64,000 nucleotides of DNA from CAVSJA01 sp963728145 (GCA_963728145.1 CAVSJA010000002.1:186001-250000); one strand, 5' to 3'. Shown: positions 8,351-17,141, counted from the stretch's first letter. Program-made: numbers and translations. Notes: generated by a model from the sequence alone, not told the origin.

Positions 8351-8465
8351 CCTGGACGAATAGGGGTTTTGGGGTTTAAGGGCCGCAAGTTATGCAGTTT
8401 CTGAATTGTAATAACTTGAGGGAGGTCAAGTTTTGGCTATGTGCGGCAATTGTGGAGATTCCCGA

Positions 8466-9773
8466 CTAATTCACTCTTCGGATATCTGCTCCCAGGGCTC
8501 TCAATCGTTCATCGATTTGTTGATATCCCCTGTCGATTTGTTCGATGTTTTGAATCGTACTCTTACCGTCTGCGCTCAATGCGGCAATTAGTAGTGCCAC
8601 ACCCGCGCGTATATCCGGACTGCTCATTGTAATACCTCTTAGTTTCTGGTCTCTGCCCAATCCAATTACTGCCGCACGATGAGGATCGCATAAGATGATT
8701 TGCGCTCCCATATCAATCAACTTGTCTACAAAGAACAAGCGGCTTTCAAACATCTTTTGATGGATAAGAACAGATCCTTTCGCCTGGGTAGCTACGACGA
8801 GTACGATACTTAACAAATCTGGAGTAAATCCTGGCCAGGGATGATCATAGATGGTCAATACAGAACCATCGAGGAAGGTTTGGATCTGGTAAGAATCCTG
8901 TTCCGGGATTATAATATCATCGCCGTCTATTTTGAATTGAATTCCGAGGAGTCTGAATTTTTCGGGTATCTGTCCCAGGTATTCGATGCCACAGTTCTTT
9001 ATGGTAATACTGCTCTGCGTCATTGCAGCCATACCAATGAAGGATCCTATTTCGATCATATCTGGTAGCATCCGATGTTCGGTTCCTCCGAGATAGGTGA
9101 CACCTTCAATGCTAAGCAAATTGCTGCCCACTCCATTGATCTTTGCGCCCATTCGATTGAGCATTTTGCAAAGCTGTTGGATATAGGGTTCACAGGCTGC
9201 ATTATATATTGTAGTAATTCCCTTCGCCATTGCAGCTGCCATTATAATATTGGCGGTACCGGTAACAGAAGGTTCGTCCAGTAACAGGAAACAGCCTCTC
9301 AAATTTGGAGCCCGCAAATGAAAGAATCCATCTTCAGGATGGTAAGTCATTTGCGCACCAAGTTTTTCAAAACCGATTATATGTGTATCTAATCTCCTCC
9401 TTCCAATTTTATCTCCTCCCGGTTTCGGGATGAATGCTTTTCTGAATCGGGATAACATCGGCCCTGCAAGCATCACTGAACCCCGAAGCCTTCCGCTTTT
9501 CTTTCGAAAAGTCTCGCTATGCAGATAATCAATATTTACATCGTTAGCCTGGAATATGCAGGTGTCCCTTGTGGGGCGTTCAATGCTAACATTCATATCT
9601 CCCAATAATTCGATCAGGAGATTTACATCGAGAATGTCTGGTATATTAGTGATTGTAACTTTTTCCGGTGTAAGCAGTACCGCACTGATAATTTGCAGTG
9701 CTTCGTTCTTAGCGCCCTGTGGAGTAATCGTACCTTTTAATTTTTTCCCGCCTGTTACTTCGAAGGAATTCAT
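8466..9773 (-). CDS. murA: UDP-N-acetylglucosamine 1-carboxyvinyltransferase
   Basis: 435 residues. MurA transfers enolpyruvate from PEP to UDP-GlcNAc, the first committed step of peptidoglycan synthesis. The Lys-Asn pair of the active site is in QGAKNEALQI near residue 20. The catalytic loop reads PKPGGDKIGRRRLD: the residue matching E. coli Cys115 (PGGCTIG) is Asp. The Cys-to-Asp form is active in mycobacteria and chlamydiae and resists fosfomycin, because the drug alkylates that Cys. The C-terminal DRGYQQIDERLRALGADI is typical. The DUF4290 gene lies upstream across a nested hairpin. Confidence 0.95.
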   Translation of the reverse strand: MNSFEVTGGKKLKGTITPQGAKNEALQIISAVLLTPEKVTITNIPDILDVNLLIELLGDMNVSIERPTRDTCIFQANDVNIDYLHSETFRKKSGRLRGSVMLAGPMLSRFRKAFIPKPGGDKIGRRRLDTHIIGFEKLGAQMTYHPEDGFFHLRAPNLRGCFLLLDEPSVTGTANIIMAAAMAKGITTIYNAACEPYIQQLCKMLNRMGAKINGVGSNLLSIEGVTYLGGTEHRMLPDMIEIGSFIGMAAMTQSSITIKNCGIEYLGQIPEKFRLLGIQFKIDGDDIIIPEQDSYQIQTFLDGSVLTIYDHPWPGFTPDLLSIVLVVATQAKGSVLIHQKMFESRLFFVDKLIDMGAQIILCDPHRAAVIGLGRDQKLRGITMSSPDIRAGVALLIAALSADGKSTIQNIEQIDRGYQQIDERLRALGADIRRVN

Positions 9774-9790
9774 GGTTTGGAATAATAATA

Positions 9791-9912
9791 AATAATCAAT
9801 AATTAATAAGATGGTTTGATGTGATTGATTGTTTGATTGTTGGGCTTATAAATTGTAGGCCCAACAATCAAACCATAAAACAGTCAAACCATCTTATTAA
9901 TTATTGATTATT
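9791..9912. repeat. nested two-family intergenic hairpin
   Basis: The left arm (9791-9845) runs from AATAATCAATAATTAATAAG words into ATGGTTTGAT and GATTGTTTGATTGTTGGGC. After a 13-nt loop the right arm (9859-9912) gives the same two word families in exact reverse order and complement. The stem is over 50 bp with few mismatches. It lies between murA and the DUF4290 gene. Confidence 0.95.
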
Positions 9913-9913
9913 G

Positions 9914-10645
9914 CTAATAACGTTTCTTCTTAAATTTCCCGCCGTCGCCTCTGCCTCTATCTCTATCATTGCGATCACGGTCATTTCTTCCGCCTCCACC
10001 GCCGCCTCTTTGTTGGTGGCCGAATTTCTGGTTTCGCTTGTTGCGGTAATCACCATATCCACCACGATCGCGATCGCGGTCCCTGCTTTCACCGGGGCGC
10101 GGAGCGCGAACGAATGGAGTGTTGGTAAAGGCGAGCTGGCTATCTGTGATTGATGATAATTCACTTTGGATAGCATCATCGTGAACCGTCTCTTTATGCC
10201 AGTTGCTATAAGCAAGCTTCATATAATATGCGACTGCATTGGCGAAGCCCTGTTTCTTATCAGGATTTTCTTCTTTAAGCGCCTTGTTGATCACTAACTC
10301 CAGGTTCTTCCCGAGGTGGGAAAACTTTGGATAGCGCTTTGGATAAGGAAGTGGTTTTGGTTTGGTTTTTAATGTTTCTCTTGTTGGGATGGGATACGGT
10401 GATTCCACTTGCAGTTTGAAGTCTGATATCAGGAATAGGTGATCCCAGAGCTTATGCCTGAAATCTTCTACGTTTTTCAAATGAGGATTGAGAAAACCCA
10501 TCAATTCGATGATGGTTCCCGAATTTTTATTAATAGCTTCCTGGTCTTCGAGGGTCAGGGTATACTCCATCATCTTCTGAATATGTCTCCCATATTCACG
10601 CATGATGAGGTGATTCCTTGTGGTATTATATTCCATGGTAGTCAT
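9914..10645 (-). CDS. DUF4290 protein with RGG/RD-rich tail
   Basis: 243 residues. The first 180 residues (MEYNTTRNHLIMREYGRHIQKMMEY...) form a helical domain that matches the DUF4290 family of Bacteroidota, often found beside murA as here. The last 65 residues are low-complexity: ESRDRDRDRGGYGDYRNK, a GGGGGGR run, repeated NDRDR, and a KFKKKRY end. Arg-Gly/Arg-Asp tails like this usually bind RNA or support condensates, so a role on RNA or ribosomes is a guess. Start at 10645 fits the upstream TACATTTG element; an ATG three codons later is the alternative. Confidence 0.8.
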   Translation of the reverse strand: MTTMEYNTTRNHLIMREYGRHIQKMMEYTLTLEDQEAINKNSGTIIELMGFLNPHLKNVEDFRHKLWDHLFLISDFKLQVESPYPIPTRETLKTKPKPLPYPKRYPKFSHLGKNLELVINKALKEENPDKKQGFANAVAYYMKLAYSNWHKETVHDDAIQSELSSITDSQLAFTNTPFVRAPRPGESRDRDRDRGGYGDYRNKRNQKFGHQQRGGGGGGRNDRDRNDRDRGRGDGGKFKKKRY

Positions 10646-10656
10646 TGTAGGAACAG

Positions 10657-10664
10657 CAAATGTA
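10657..10664 (-). promoter_or_regulatory. -7 promoter element for the DUF4290 gene
   Basis: Minus-strand TACATTTG lies 11 nt before the ATG at 10645. It supports the longer start. No convincing -33 TTTG was found at 17-23 nt. Confidence 0.45.
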
Positions 10665-10726
10665 ACGAAGTGAGCTCAAAATGTAAAAAGTCCGGCGGTA
10701 ACGTCCGGACCTTTCACAGGATTTGG

Positions 10727-10746
10727 TCCCGACGGTACCGTCGGGA
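10727..10746. repeat. perfect 20-bp palindrome
   Basis: TCCCGACGGTACCGTCGGGA is a perfect palindrome between two minus-strand genes. It is flanked by direct copies of TTCACAGGATTT (10713-10724 and 10761-10772). It lacks a T run, so it is not a classical terminator. Confidence 0.8.
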
Positions 10747-10770
10747 TCGGAATGTATGTTTTCACAGGAT

Positions 10771-11976
10771 TTATCTGCGTATCATGAGCTTGCTGCTATA
10801 AACTGCATTCGTCGAAATGCTTCTCGCACGAATATTATAAACGCCTGCAGCGGTTGCATTATTAAGCTCAATGGTTATACTATTGCTATTATTTACCCTT
10901 ACGAGTCGCTTATAAACTATTTGACCCATAAGGTTTGTCAACTCGATTGAATAATCTCCATTTATCGGCGTATCGAATTGCATGGAGACTGCTCTCACTG
11001 CGGGGTTAGGGTATACTGCGAATCCTTTACCCTTAATTTCAACAAAACTGATGGAACGAACTGGTGTAAAGGTCACTTCGCCGCTGGTCGCTGTTTGCCT
11101 GATGCGGAAGTATAACTGTCCACCAATAGCCTGATCAGCATGGTATGAATACTCGTATTTTGTTGAAGAACTGTTTGGAGAAGTGCTGGCTTGAAGGGTA
11201 CCTGCTTTTTCATAGGTTTCCCCGTTCCTGCTGATTTCGATCTCATAACGATTGTCTTTATTTTCATTATCTGTGATCCAGCTTAACTGTACATCACGAT
11301 TTGATTTACGGTATGCAGCAAAATCTTTCATATTGCTGCTCAAAAGACCGGTTGCGCAATAACGATAATTCACTCCAACCGTAACTATATCCTGTGAGCT
11401 CACAGAAAAGATATAGTTGATACTACCAGTAACGGTTGTTCTACCCGTTACCTTATAACTATATTGTAAGTTTCCGTATCCAAGAAAGGGATTAAGGTTA
11501 CTTATATTCCGGTTGAGGAATCGGTTCCTCAGCACAGAATCAGGTCCGATTGCGACAAAGTCCGGACCGCTGAAGTATGCGCCGTCAGATGCAGCCAGGT
11601 TATATGGGCCATAGTTCTTGGAAAAATTGTTTGTAAGACCCGAGCCAAGTCCCGGTCCGGTGATCTGATCGGTGCGGTTATAACTGATGCGATAATTAAC
11701 GGCATAAATCTCGTCGTTTTCCAAACGCATCCTTACCACTCCGGTGATATAAGAGAATACTTCCACGCAGGTTAATTGACCCATATCCGGATTAAACTGG
11801 AGCAGGTCAAATGTCGTTGAATCGTCTATAGGCCTGATTATACGGGTTTGCTGATAGGTGAGCACCTGGGGTGCAGAACCATCTTCGCATTGACACTGAG
11901 CACTTAATTGGGTTGGTAAGTAAGCAAGAAGTGTAAACGCCAGAATAAACGGCAGTTTCGTGTAGCACTGTTTCAT
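10771..11976 (-). CDS. T9SS-secreted protein with choice-of-anchor E-like domain
   Basis: 401 residues. The signal peptide is MKQCYTKLPFILAFTLLAYLPTQLSAQ. Residues of about 45-205 (FNPDMGQLTCVEVFSYITG... to VGVNYRYCATG) resemble the choice-of-anchor E domain, known from surface proteins with various anchors. A fibronectin-like segment follows (VQLSWITDNENKDNRYEIEIS). The last 75 residues carry a type A T9SS sorting signal: FAVYPNPAVRAVSMQF, YSIELTNLMGQIVYK and a basic end SKLMIRR. It is therefore predicted to be secreted across the outer membrane by the Por system. ATG at 11976 is preferred to a GTG two codons upstream. A strong promoter precedes it. Confidence 0.8.
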   Translation of the reverse strand: MKQCYTKLPFILAFTLLAYLPTQLSAQCQCEDGSAPQVLTYQQTRIIRPIDDSTTFDLLQFNPDMGQLTCVEVFSYITGVVRMRLENDEIYAVNYRISYNRTDQITGPGLGSGLTNNFSKNYGPYNLAASDGAYFSGPDFVAIGPDSVLRNRFLNRNISNLNPFLGYGNLQYSYKVTGRTTVTGSINYIFSVSSQDIVTVGVNYRYCATGLLSSNMKDFAAYRKSNRDVQLSWITDNENKDNRYEIEISRNGETYEKAGTLQASTSPNSSSTKYEYSYHADQAIGGQLYFRIRQTATSGEVTFTPVRSISFVEIKGKGFAVYPNPAVRAVSMQFDTPINGDYSIELTNLMGQIVYKRLVRVNNSNSITIELNNATAAGVYNIRARSISTNAVYSSKLMIRR

Positions 11977-12031
11977 AGGCACTGATTTTAACGTAGGATC
12001 GGATTAGTCTCAAAAACAATAAGTCACAATT

Positions 12032-12063
12032 CAAAATTACCCATACCCCAACCGGTCTGCAAA
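12032..12063 (-). promoter_or_regulatory. full Bacteroidota promoter for the T9SS cargo gene
   Basis: On the minus strand TTTG (12063-12060) is followed after 20 nt by TAATTTTG (12039-12032), matching TTTG-N17-23-TAnnTTTG. The predicted leader to the ATG at 11976 is about 50 nt. The remaining 11977-12269 gap shows no gene. Confidence 0.65.
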
Positions 12064-12220
12064 GGATTAGTACCCTATTTTGGTGTACGGTATTTTCCGC
12101 AGCTGATTTTGTCATTGATCTGGATCGAATTGATATAGGAGTGTTTATGCCTCAGTATAATCTACATAATTGATTCCAATGTGGACAAAACCTGCCGACA
12201 TAAAAACGCAACAATCCAAT

Positions 12221-12228
12221 TACATTTG
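12221..12228 (+). promoter_or_regulatory. -7 promoter element for gldC
   Basis: TACATTTG matches TAnnTTTG and lies 41 nt before the gldC ATG. No exact TTTG is seen at the -33 position. Confidence 0.5.
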
Positions 12229-12269
12229 CACACTTTAAAGGATTATTTCCAAACTCAATAAAAACCTGT

Positions 12270-12617
12270 ATGGCCTTATCAACGATTACCATTGACGTGA
12301 CATTGGATCAAAACCGCGTTCCCGAGAATATTAGCTGGAATGCTACCGAAAGCTCTGCCGACGCAGCCCGAAAAGCCAAAGCAATGATGCTCTCATTTTG
12401 GGATGGGACAGATAAAACTGCCCTCAGGGTTGACCTTTGGACAAAAGAGATGATGGTGGATGAAATGGCGGATTTTTTCTATCAAACAATGATGACGATG
12501 GCGGATTCATTTGAAAGAGCAACTCATCAACAGGAATTGGTTGACGATATGAAGAACTTCGCTAAAACTTTCTATGATAAATTCAGGGAGGAGCAGTTGA
12601 AGCAAAACAAGGCTTAA
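12270..12617 (+). CDS. gldC: gliding motility protein GldC
   Basis: 115 residues, the size of GldC. The sequence begins ALSTITIDVTLDQNRVPENISWNATE and continues with AKAMMLSFWDGTDKTALRVDLWTKEMMVDEM, the family signature. It has no signal peptide and is cytoplasmic. In Flavobacterium gldB and gldC are neighbours and loss of gldC reduces gliding; here gldB is not adjacent. The protein is widespread in Bacteroidota, also in non-gliders, so the motility role is inferred from the family. Confidence 0.9.
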   Translation: MALSTITIDVTLDQNRVPENISWNATESSADAARKAKAMMLSFWDGTDKTALRVDLWTKEMMVDEMADFFYQTMMTMADSFERATHQQELVDDMKNFAKTFYDKFREEQLKQNKA

Positions 12618-12636
12618 GAACCTAAATTGCAGAAGA

Positions 12637-12737
12637 ATTATTGATTATTAATTATTGATTATTGCTGCCGCCTTTTGGCGAAATGCAAACAATCAGAGTC
12701 CCAATAATCAATAATTAATAATTAATAACAAATAATC
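12637..12737. repeat. ATTATTGATT-family inverted repeat
   Basis: ATTATTGATTATTAATTATTG (12637-12664) faces CAATAATCAATAATTAATAATTAAT (12702-12737). A CGCCTTTTGGCG mini-hairpin (12669-12680) sits in the loop. The array ends 6 nt before the yqeY ATG and so covers its leader. Confidence 0.9.
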
Positions 12738-12743
12738 AAACAG

Positions 12744-13196
12744 ATGAGTCTCGAACAAAAAATAATGGGCGAATTGAAAACCGCAATGTTAGCGAAGGAT
12801 GAAAAAACCGTTCGCAGTCTTCGTGCAATCAAAGCTGCGATCATTCTTGCTAAAACGGCCGAAGGTGCGGGAGGAGAATTGAAAGAAGACGATGAAATAA
12901 AATTGTTGCAAAAACTGGTAAAACAAAGAAAGGATTCACTGGAGATATTCCGTCAACAGAATCGAGAGGATCTTGCTAAAAAAGAGGAGGAAGAAATTGA
13001 AGTGATCAATAAATTTCTACCGGCAGCAATGAGTGAAGAAGAATTGCAAAAGGTATTGAAAGAGATCATTGCGCAAACAGGTGCGAGTTCTCCCGCTGAT
13101 ATGGGAAAGGTAATGGGAGCAGCAACAAAACAACTTGCAGGCAAGGCAGATGGAAAAACGATCAGTGCGGCAGTAAAAGAATTGCTTTCAAAATAG
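12744..13196 (+). CDS. yqeY: GatB/YqeY domain protein
   Basis: 150 residues, the standard length of the free-standing YqeY protein. It matches from SLEQKIMGELKTAMLAKDEKTVRSLRAIKAAI to the closing GKADGKTISAAVKELLSK. The C-terminal half is the small helical domain also found at the tail of GatB, where it touches tRNA. The free protein's cellular task is not settled. It is cytoplasmic. It is followed closely by a CvpA-family gene on the same strand. Confidence 0.9.
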   Translation: MSLEQKIMGELKTAMLAKDEKTVRSLRAIKAAIILAKTAEGAGGELKEDDEIKLLQKLVKQRKDSLEIFRQQNREDLAKKEEEEIEVINKFLPAAMSEEELQKVLKEIIAQTGASSPADMGKVMGAATKQLAGKADGKTISAAVKELLSK

Positions 13197-13213
13197 CAAA
13201 CAAAAGTTCCGCA

Positions 13214-13762
13214 ATGATCATAGACATTGTCTTCCTCATCCTTTGCGTTGGGGCAATTATCAGGGGCTTAAAGAATGGATTAATCGTTGGAGTTTTTTCT
13301 CTATTGGCTTTTATCATAGGATTGGCTGCTGCGTTGAAATTATCAGTCGTAACAGCAGGATATCTCGCCGATCTGATCCCCATAGATCCAAAATGGATGC
13401 CGCTTATCTCATTCGCAGTAGTCTTTATTCTTGTTGTTATACTGGTGAGATGGACAGCAGGATTGATACAAAAAACAATTGAGTTCGCATGGCTGGGTTG
13501 GGCAAACAAACTGGGCGGTATTTTGTTTTATTTAATTATCTATATACTGATCTTTAGCATAATTCTGTTTTATTTTACACAGATGAAACTGATTAGTCAA
13601 ACTGCAATTAATGAATCCCGTACTTATGAATTCCTGGAGCCGTGGGGGCCAGTAGTAATAAACGGGTTCGGTAAACTTATCCCCTGGTTCAAAGATCTCT
13701 TTACAGAACTGGAAGATTTTTTTGAAAGAGCAGCTCGCCAAGTTCCACAAAAAACTGCTTAA
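13214..13762 (+). CDS. CvpA family membrane protein
   Basis: 182 residues with four predicted membrane helices, starting IIDIVFLILCVGAIIRGLKNGLIVGVFSLLAFIIGL. The GLKNGLIVG element after helix 1 is the CvpA hallmark. CvpA proteins are needed for colicin V production in E. coli and for envelope homeostasis elsewhere. The C-terminal region (PWFKDLFTELEDFFERAARQ) is polar and helical. It starts 17 nt after yqeY, so an operon is likely. Confidence 0.85.
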   Translation: MIIDIVFLILCVGAIIRGLKNGLIVGVFSLLAFIIGLAAALKLSVVTAGYLADLIPIDPKWMPLISFAVVFILVVILVRWTAGLIQKTIEFAWLGWANKLGGILFYLIIYILIFSIILFYFTQMKLISQTAINESRTYEFLEPWGPVVINGFGKLIPWFKDLFTELEDFFERAARQVPQKTA

Positions 13763-13895
13763 AAAAGCTACAACAGATGATTTCTGTCATTAAGTAAGTA
13801 ATTAAAAATTAGCGCATAGCGTCTTAATGATGTGATTTTTGCGACAAATCAATTACTTTAGCGATTAATTGAAAGACCCGATCTAAGGACAGCTG

Positions 13896-14672
13896 ATGCA
13901 ATACACGTTAAAACAGGATGAAAAGTTCAAATTCATTGAGGAAGGTGAGGGTGAACCCCTCATACTTCTACATGGACTTTTTGGTGCGCTAAGTAATTTC
14001 ACTGGTATTATTGAATACTTCCGGCACCATAATAAAGTAATTGTGCCCATGTTGCCTTTATTTGAACTCGACCTGTTACATTCTACAGTTGGCGGGTTAC
14101 AAAAATTCGTTTACCGCTTCGTTGAACACCGCAATTACCGAAACGTTCATCTTCTTGGAAACTCCCTGGGCGGACATGTTGCGTTACTGCATGTACTCAA
14201 ACATCATGATCGGATAAAATCGTTGATCCTTACCGGTAGCTCTGGCCTATTTGAAAATGGCATGGGTGATACTTATCCCAAAAGAGGGGATTATAACTAT
14301 ATCAAGAAGAAAACCGAGATGACCTTTTACGATCCGCTCACCGCCAGCAAACAATTGGTGGACGAGGTGTACGAGATCGTTAACAACAGGTTGAAAGCCA
14401 TTAAGATAATTTCTCTGGCAAAAAGCGCCATCAGAAATAATCTTGGAGAAGAACTCAATCAAATCAAACAACCTACGTTATTAATTTGGGGGAATAATGA
14501 TACCATAACCCCGCCGTTTGTGGGACGCGAGTTCCACCGACTGATTCCCAATAGTGAATTGCATTTTATTGATAAATGCGGGCACGCACCAATGATGGAA
14601 GTGCCTGAGGAATTCAACCAGATACTGCATAAATTTTTAACAAAATTGAACGAGCCGGCAGCGGTTGCTTGA
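13896..14672 (+). CDS. alpha/beta hydrolase
   Basis: 258 residues. The fold is clear: HGLFGALSNF oxyanion region near residue 26, nucleophile elbow GNSLGGHVA (Ser near residue 90), acidic residue in WGNNDTITPP, and His in DKCGHAPMMEVPEEFNQIL. It has no signal peptide and is probably cytoplasmic. It resembles small esterases/lipases of the MhpC type, but the substrate cannot be deduced. AAGGAC lies about 6 nt before the ATG. A GTG-started CBS-domain gene follows across a repeat. Confidence 0.8.
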   Translation: MQYTLKQDEKFKFIEEGEGEPLILLHGLFGALSNFTGIIEYFRHHNKVIVPMLPLFELDLLHSTVGGLQKFVYRFVEHRNYRNVHLLGNSLGGHVALLHVLKHHDRIKSLILTGSSGLFENGMGDTYPKRGDYNYIKKKTEMTFYDPLTASKQLVDEVYEIVNNRLKAIKIISLAKSAIRNNLGEELNQIKQPTLLIWGNNDTITPPFVGREFHRLIPNSELHFIDKCGHAPMMEVPEEFNQILHKFLTKLNEPAAVA

Positions 14673-14730
14673 TTTTGTCCGTCTTAGTCAGGGATTAACG
14701 TTTGCTATTTATTGTTATTTGATTTAGTAA

Positions 14731-14789
14731 GTTGACAAAGAATTTGTCGTCTTACCCTAATCACCTAGTTAACAAATTAACCAGTCAAC
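14731..14789. repeat. GTTGAC/AGTCAAC weak inverted repeat
   Basis: GTTGACAAAG at 14731 faces CTAGTTAACAAATTAACCAGTCAAC (14765-14789). It is a short or decayed member of the GTTGATTAG family. Confidence 0.6.
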
Positions 14790-14811
14790 TAAATAATAAA
14801 ACCCTGAATCC

Positions 14812-15471
14812 GTGTTAAACAAAGAAATCATATCTGCCTCAGTTCCCACGCTGAACCTGAATGATTCCGTATCTCAGGCTCTTGAGTTGATGAATGAATT
14901 CCATGTATCGCAACTCCCGGTGGTGAATGATGAAAAATATGTGGGTTTGATATTTGAAGAGGATCTTTTGAATGCAAATGAACAGGATCTGATTCAAACC
15001 CTCGAAAACCGGTTCTCCCGTATTGCGGTACATGCAAACACTCATTTTATTGAATCCATCCAGGCAGCCCATGACTATGATCTTACCGTGATCCCTGTTG
15101 TTGATAAGGAACAGGAATTCATTGGATCGGTCACAGCTATTGAACTGCTTAAGAATTTCGCGAGGATCTCCGGCGCAAGCGAGCCGGGAGGAGTCATCGT
15201 CCTGGAATTGGAACAAAGGAATTTTTCATTTTCAGAGATTAGCAAACTGGTTGAAACCAACGACGCGCAAATCACGCAATTAAACACTTACTGGGATAAT
15301 AGTTCTGAAACCTTCCTCGTTACATTGAAGATCAACAAATTTGAGATATCTGATATTGTGGCTACCTTCCAACGCTATGAATACCAGATAAAATATTATT
15401 TTGGGGAAGAGCTTTACGAAAATGAATTGCGCAATAATTATGACCACCTGATGAACTACCTAAGCATTTAG
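14812..15471 (+). CDS. CBS domain protein
   Basis: 219 residues from a GTG start. Two CBS motifs cover residues 1-120 (SQALELMNEFHVSQLPVVNDEKYVGLIFEEDLL and TVIPVVDKEQEFIGSVTAIELLKNF). The remaining 100 residues resemble the ACT-like regulatory region often found after such pairs (GGVIVLELEQRNFSFSEISKLVETNDAQI). CBS pairs bind adenine nucleotides or NAD. The gene stands just upstream of the envelope cluster with nadK, a conserved position in Bacteroidota, which suggests nucleotide sensing. Confidence 0.85.
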   Translation: MLNKEIISASVPTLNLNDSVSQALELMNEFHVSQLPVVNDEKYVGLIFEEDLLNANEQDLIQTLENRFSRIAVHANTHFIESIQAAHDYDLTVIPVVDKEQEFIGSVTAIELLKNFARISGASEPGGVIVLELEQRNFSFSEISKLVETNDAQITQLNTYWDNSSETFLVTLKINKFEISDIVATFQRYEYQIKYYFGEELYENELRNNYDHLMNYLSI

Positions 15472-15533
15472 CTTGGTATCGCCTATCTTCGCCCACTTAC
15501 GTAAATCCTGATTAGTAGTAATAGTAGCGTTCA

Positions 15534-17015
15534 ATGCGGAGAGGCAATTTATATATCGGATCATTGGGAATTCACTTTTCCTTTTTCTTATTAATTGCAA
15601 ATCTGCAAGGCTTATCACAACCAAGATTATCGCAGGACACCGTATCGATTGCTTCACTTCTTGATACTGCAATAAACCCATTGATCAAAGCAGCCGGAAA
15701 CAGCAACTCCTCTTTTATTATTGGAAATATCATTATTGAAGGAAACAAAAAGACTAAGCCATTTATCATTATAAGGGAACTCCCTTTCAGGGAAGGCGAT
15801 TCTGTCAATCTTGCTCAACTCGTAGATGGATTTGAAGTAGCAAGGTCGCAATTGATGAATACAACTTTGTTCGTTGACGTGATCGTTGCACTAAAATCAT
15901 TCAGAGGATATGAAGTAGATATATTGATTGACGTGAAGGAGCGTTGGTATATTTTCCCGGTACCTTATGTGAAGCCAGTTGATAGAAATCTCGCCGAATG
16001 GGTGAAGCAAGGCTTTGGAGTGGATCGTTTGAATTATGGATTCAAATTTACCTATAACAATTTCACCGGTCGCAACGATAAGCTTAGGATCTGGCTCATC
16101 ACGGGATATACGAAACAGATCCAGTTCCTCTATGAGCAACCTTATGCTGACAAAACACTAAAGCATGGTTATAAAGTTGGATTCTCCTATGGCTTCAATA
16201 AAGAAGTGAATTACGCCACCATTAATAATGAACAGCAATTCGTAGATACGCTTGACGGTGGAGTTAATCGCTGGTATGCGCATGTCGATTATACTTATCG
16301 GCCGGGTTTGAGAACATTCAATGCTTTTCGTTTTGCAATGGTGCAGCAGGATGTAGATACCCAGGTGATCGTCATGAATCCTCATTATTATGGTGAACAA
16401 AAAAAGACAAGGGTTACCTATCCGGAGTTTTCTTATATCCTCAGTTATTTTAAAGTAGATTATATCCCTTATCCAACTAAAGGCTGGATGGCTGAAGTAG
16501 CTTTTTTGAAACGTGGACTTGCAAAGAACATGAACCTATGGCAATTGACCACCAAGTTCACGAGGAGTTGGCCAGTAATGAAGAAAACATTTTTCAGTAC
16601 GCAGGATTATGGAGTAATTAAGGTACCCTTTAAACAGCCATTCTTAAACCAGCGACTATTTGGATATAGCGATGTTTACCTCCGCGGACTGGAGAATTAT
16701 GTAATAGATGGAGTCGCTGCATTTTTGACAAGAAATACCTTCAGGCGTGAAATAATCCGCTTCGATGTTCCTACATTTCTTAACTCGCGTTCACATAGCA
16801 AGATACCCTTCCGATTCTATGCAAAAGTGTTTGGTGATATGGGATATAGCCATAATCCCAACCCCGGGGACAATTCTTTGACTGACCGTATGCTTTACAC
16901 CTGGGGTGGGGGAATAGATGTCATAAGTTTTTATGATTTTGTCTTCCGCTTCGAATACAGCTTTAACCAATTAGGTCAAAACGGTCTATTTTTACACATC
17001 AAGAATGATTTTTAG
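15534..17015 (+). CDS. Omp85-family outer-membrane barrel protein with POTRA domain
   Basis: 493 residues. After a hydrophobic N-terminal signal (LYIGSLGIHFSFFLLIANLQG) one POTRA-type domain is visible at about residues 60-140 (FIIGNIIIEGNKKTKPFIIIRELPFREGDSV... VDILIDVKERWYIFPVPYV). The rest is a beta barrel with alternating aromatic residues that ends HIKNDF, a C-terminal Phe as expected for outer-membrane proteins. It is much shorter than BamA, with a single POTRA and shorter barrel, so it may be a TamA-like or lipid-handling relative. It sits between the CBS gene and nadK. Confidence 0.75.
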   Translation: MRRGNLYIGSLGIHFSFFLLIANLQGLSQPRLSQDTVSIASLLDTAINPLIKAAGNSNSSFIIGNIIIEGNKKTKPFIIIRELPFREGDSVNLAQLVDGFEVARSQLMNTTLFVDVIVALKSFRGYEVDILIDVKERWYIFPVPYVKPVDRNLAEWVKQGFGVDRLNYGFKFTYNNFTGRNDKLRIWLITGYTKQIQFLYEQPYADKTLKHGYKVGFSYGFNKEVNYATINNEQQFVDTLDGGVNRWYAHVDYTYRPGLRTFNAFRFAMVQQDVDTQVIVMNPHYYGEQKKTRVTYPEFSYILSYFKVDYIPYPTKGWMAEVAFLKRGLAKNMNLWQLTTKFTRSWPVMKKTFFSTQDYGVIKVPFKQPFLNQRLFGYSDVYLRGLENYVIDGVAAFLTRNTFRREIIRFDVPTFLNSRSHSKIPFRFYAKVFGDMGYSHNPNPGDNSLTDRMLYTWGGGIDVISFYDFVFRFEYSFNQLGQNGLFLHIKNDF

Positions 17016-17030
17016 TTGATTATTGATTAT

Positions 17031-17117
17031 ACGGATGGTTTGATTGTTTGCATTGTTTGATTGTTGGGTTACTTTTATGACCCCAACCATCTAACAATCT
17101 ACCCATCAAACCATCCT
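17031..17117. repeat. TTTGATTG-family inverted repeat
   Basis: GGATGGTTTGATTGTTTGC plus GTTTGATTGTTGGG (17033-17068) faces CCCCAACCATCTAACAATC plus CATCAAACCATCC (17081-17117). It belongs to the word family also found at 9820-9895 and spans the gap before nadK. Confidence 0.85.
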
Positions 17118-17141
17118 TTGCATAGGGTTAAATAATGAATA

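Noticed and set aside
11807..12115. Minus-strand frame upstream of the T9SS cargo gene
   Set aside because: It overlaps the cargo gene in another frame and has no recognisable features. The promoter at 12032-12063 lies inside it.
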